Assembly: GCA_025450375.1 (NCBI GenBank)
Contig: JANWHO010000228.1
Location: 1-7,890 of the forward strand
Direction of reading: 5' to 3'
Source of the DNA: Chloroflexota bacterium
GTDB lineage: Bacteria > Chloroflexota > UBA5177 > JANWHV01
Length of the DNA stretch: 7,890 nt
Every line of letters begins with the position of its first letter. Within the stretch, counting starts at the first letter, position 1. The position numbers and the translations under genes were made by a program. The notes beneath the pieces were generated by a model that was not told the DNA's origin, searched no databases, and saw only the letters and a program-made list of their open reading frames with translations. Below are positions 5,858 to 7,890 of this stretch, piece after piece.

Positions 5858-7863
5858 GACGCGATGCTCTCCAATCGGGTTCCCACCGCCGCCACCTGGG
5901 CCTGCGTTTCATCCAATCGGGTCCGTTCTTGCGCGCCCTCCTCGCGCGCGAGCCCGAGTTGAGCGCGCAGGGCCTCGACGCTTTCTCGATGATCGGCGAT
6001 TCGCCCATCGATGGCCCGCTCGATGGCGGCCCCGCAGGCGTCGATCGGCTCGATGGCCAGAGTCTCCAGTTTCCCGATCTCGGTGGTGCGCATAGCTTTG
6101 ACCTGGCCAAGCACCTCTTCCAACGCCTGTTCCTTCAGCTTGTCGGCCAGTTCGTCATTGCTTTGCACGGACGCGATCATCGCCCCAATGACCAGCGCGG
6201 GGACCACGGGGAGGCCGAAGGTGGCCAGCACCACCGCGCCGGCGAACTGGTAGACGAAGGTCCGTCCCAAGCCGCGGAAGCCATGCATGCCGCCAGCCAT
6301 GATCAGGAAGGGATTGAGGAGCAGAACCCCCACCCCGGCGGCCAACCCGCGATGGATCATGTCCTCGCGGTCCCGTTCGCTGGTATCCGGATCGGCATCC
6401 AGGCCGCCAAGGATTCTGGTCGCCTGCTGAAAAGCGGCGTCGATTTTCCCAGCGTCGGCCTCGACCTCCCCAAGCAACTCTTTCACCTGCTCCTCGATAT
6501 AGAGGTTGAGGTTCCTGGCCCAGGGCTCCAGTTGGCTCGCCGCGATTTCGCGGACCCGCACCCGCATCTCGTCGCGGATCTGGTTCCGACGGAAGCTGTC
6601 CTGCATCCCGTCCATGATCCGCTGGCTCCATTGGCGTTCGCCGCGGTAATGGTAGTCCTTGACCTGCGTGGTGATCTCCTCCTCGACCTTCGCGAGGTCG
6701 CGTCCGGCCCGGCTCCGCACCTCCTGGCGCACAGTCTGGCGCCGGCGGGTGATCGTATCGCGGATCGCCTGGCGGGGTCCCTCCATGCTCCGTAGCTCGG
6801 CCTCCGCCGCCAGGACGCGCCGCTCGAACTCCGCCAGCCCGGCCTGGAGCGCCGGCCCGCGGGCTCGGAGACCGGCCAGCGTTTCGCCCAGGGCGGCGCG
6901 GGCCCGCGCCAGGGCTCGTTCCAGGGCCACCCGCCCACTCTCGCGGACCAGAAAGCCTTCGAGATCGGCCCGGAAGGCGGCGAACAGGTCCTCCAGATTC
7001 CCGCGTTCTTCCTCGGGGGCCAGGTTCGGGCGGCAGGAGAGCGGGTAGATCCGGTTGGCCCGGAGATCCTGACCATTGTAGCCTACCTTGGGTTCGGGCA
7101 CGAAGAGGCTCCAGGCCCGCCGGCTCAGGGCGGCGATCTCCGCTTGCGGATCCTCGGCCTCGTTGAAGACCCGATCCCACTTATTGATCACGAAAAACAC
7201 ATGGTCGATCTCCGCCCCCAGCAGGCGCTCGCGGACGAAGCCTTCATCCTCGCTCCCCAGTTGAGCGGCGTCGGTGACGAAGATCACGGCGTCGGCACTG
7301 GGCAGGGCCTCGTAGGTGACCTCGCTGCGGGTGACATGCTCCCCCAGACCGGGTGAATCCACGATGTCCACCCCATCGCGGCAAATGGGAGCGGGTAAGA
7401 CCACCTCGGCTCGCGCGATCCCCGCGTGGCGGGCCTGATTTACGCCCTCGCCTGACTGAGCCAGGGTAATCTCCTCGCTCAGTCGATCCACCCCGACCGG
7501 CCGCTCGCCGCCATCGGTCATGATCAGGCGGGCTGAAGGCTCCTCCCCATAGGAGACCCGCGTGATCACCGCCGTGGTAGGCGCGGCGCCCACGGGCAGC
7601 ACCTCGCGGCCCAGGAGGCGGTTGACCAGGGTCGATTTACCGCGCTTGAACTCCCCCAGCACCAGGAGAGTAAAGCGCTGGTTGATCAGGGAGTCGCGGG
7701 TTTCGCGGATCCGGGCCACCCGCGCGGTCTGGCCGATCCCGGCATTGATCGCGGCCAACTCCTCCAGGCACTCCGCCACCTGGGATCGCCGGTGCGCGTA
7801 CGAGCGCAAGCTGTCGTCGCTGCCGGGCCCGCTCTCGCGTGGGGCCGTTACCGTTGTATCCAC
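5854..7863 (-). CDS. Dynamin-like GTPase with hydrophobic paddle-like segment
   Basis: A 669-residue bacterial dynamin-like protein. After an N-terminal helical stretch (about 20-60) comes the GTPase domain: G1 GEFKRGKST (70-78), G2 APTT (94-97), G3 DSPGL (169-173) and a canonical G4 NKWD (227-230). A long charged, coiled-coil-like region (about 310-480) resembles the neck/trunk bundle of the family. Residues 506-524 (LAAGVGVLLLNPFLIM) and 539-566 (FAGAVVLATFGLPVVPALVIGAM) are two hydrophobic segments joined by a short Gly/Arg loop, as in the membrane-inserting paddle of bacterial dynamin-like proteins. Helices return from 568 to the end. The GTG start at 7863 is set by AGGGAGGTG (7879-7871) 7 nt upstream. 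It is the first gene of the coupled pair. Likely role: GTP-driven membrane binding, tubulation or fusion at the inner membrane; the exact process is unknown. Confidence 0.93.
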   Translation of the reverse strand: MDTTVTAPRESGPGSDDSLRSYAHRRSQVAECLEELAAINAGIGQTARVARIRETRDSLINQRFTLLVLGEFKRGKSTLVNRLLGREVLPVGAAPTTAVITRVSYGEEPSARLIMTDGGERPVGVDRLSEEITLAQSGEGVNQARHAGIARAEVVLPAPICRDGVDIVDSPGLGEHVTRSEVTYEALPSADAVIFVTDAAQLGSEDEGFVRERLLGAEIDHVFFVINKWDRVFNEAEDPQAEIAALSRRAWSLFVPEPKVGYNGQDLRANRIYPLSCRPNLAPEEERGNLEDLFAAFRADLEGFLVRESGRVALERALARARAALGETLAGLRARGPALQAGLAEFERRVLAAEAELRSMEGPRQAIRDTITRRRQTVRQEVRSRAGRDLAKVEEEITTQVKDYHYRGERQWSQRIMDGMQDSFRRNQIRDEMRVRVREIAASQLEPWARNLNLYIEEQVKELLGEVEADAGKIDAAFQQATRILGGLDADPDTSERDREDMIHRGLAAGVGVLLLNPFLIMAGGMHGFRGLGRTFVYQFAGAVVLATFGLPVVPALVIGAMIASVQSNDELADKLKEQALEEVLGQVKAMRTTEIGKLETLAIEPIDACGAAIERAIDGRIADHRESVEALRAQLGLAREEGAQERTRLDETQAQVAAVGTRLESIAS

Positions 7864-7890
7864 CTACCAACACCTCCCTGCGAGCGGCCA
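7864..7890 (-). promoter_or_regulatory. Leader and strong Shine-Dalgarno of the first dynamin-like gene
   Basis: On the minus strand AGGGAGGTG (7879-7871) stands 7 nt before the GTG at 7863 and decides that start over a GTG at 7873, which would open a different frame. The remaining bases to the window edge show no promoter element; the promoter, or a preceding operon gene, must lie to the right of the window. Confidence 0.6.

Noticed and set aside
6155..7180. 341-codon minus-strand frame inside the paddle-containing GTPase gene
   Set aside because: It overlaps the real gene in another frame, and its product is almost all Gly, Arg, Pro and Ser, reflecting codon-position GC bias rather than a protein.

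Overview
The window is GC-rich bacterial DNA with tight, mostly minus-strand gene packing and frequent GTG starts. The protein style (multi-GAF soluble histidine kinase, paired dynamin-like GTPases) would fit a high-GC Chloroflexota-like bacterium, but that is a weak inference with no marker gene behind it.

Layout, left to right. Positions 1-87 hold the first 29 codons of a ParA/MinD-type ATPase gene that runs off the left edge on the minus strand. Positions 88-544 are a non-coding divergent region crowded with inverted repeats and two look-alike -10 elements. A small plus-strand gene (545-895) encodes a 116-residue protein with one C-terminal membrane segment. It converges on a large minus-strand gene (909-3569) for a soluble hybrid-like sensor histidine kinase: degenerate receiver, three GAF domains, HisKA and HATPase_c. 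After a 113-bp gap come two dynamin-like GTPase genes, also on the minus strand. The downstream one (3683-5857) and the upstream one (5854-7863) overlap by 4 bp (GTGA), so they form a translationally coupled pair.

How the genes may work together. The two GTPases are the core of the window. The first-transcribed one (7863 to 5854) has canonical G1-G4 motifs and a hydrophobic, paddle-like hairpin that should insert into membrane. The second-transcribed one (5857 to 3683) lacks a membrane hairpin but has an N-terminal segment resembling a GRAM/PH-like beta domain and an altered G4 motif (NFWD). This suggests a heterotypic membrane-remodelling machine in which one partner anchors by a paddle and the other by a peripheral lipid- or protein-binding domain. 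The kinase lies downstream on the same strand but probably has its own promoter, has no response regulator next to it, and may or may not be functionally linked.

The most unusual points are the asymmetric dynamin pair, the GRAM-like fusion, the kinase's degenerate receiver, and a 104-bp inverted-repeat structure (307-410) in the divergent intergenic region.
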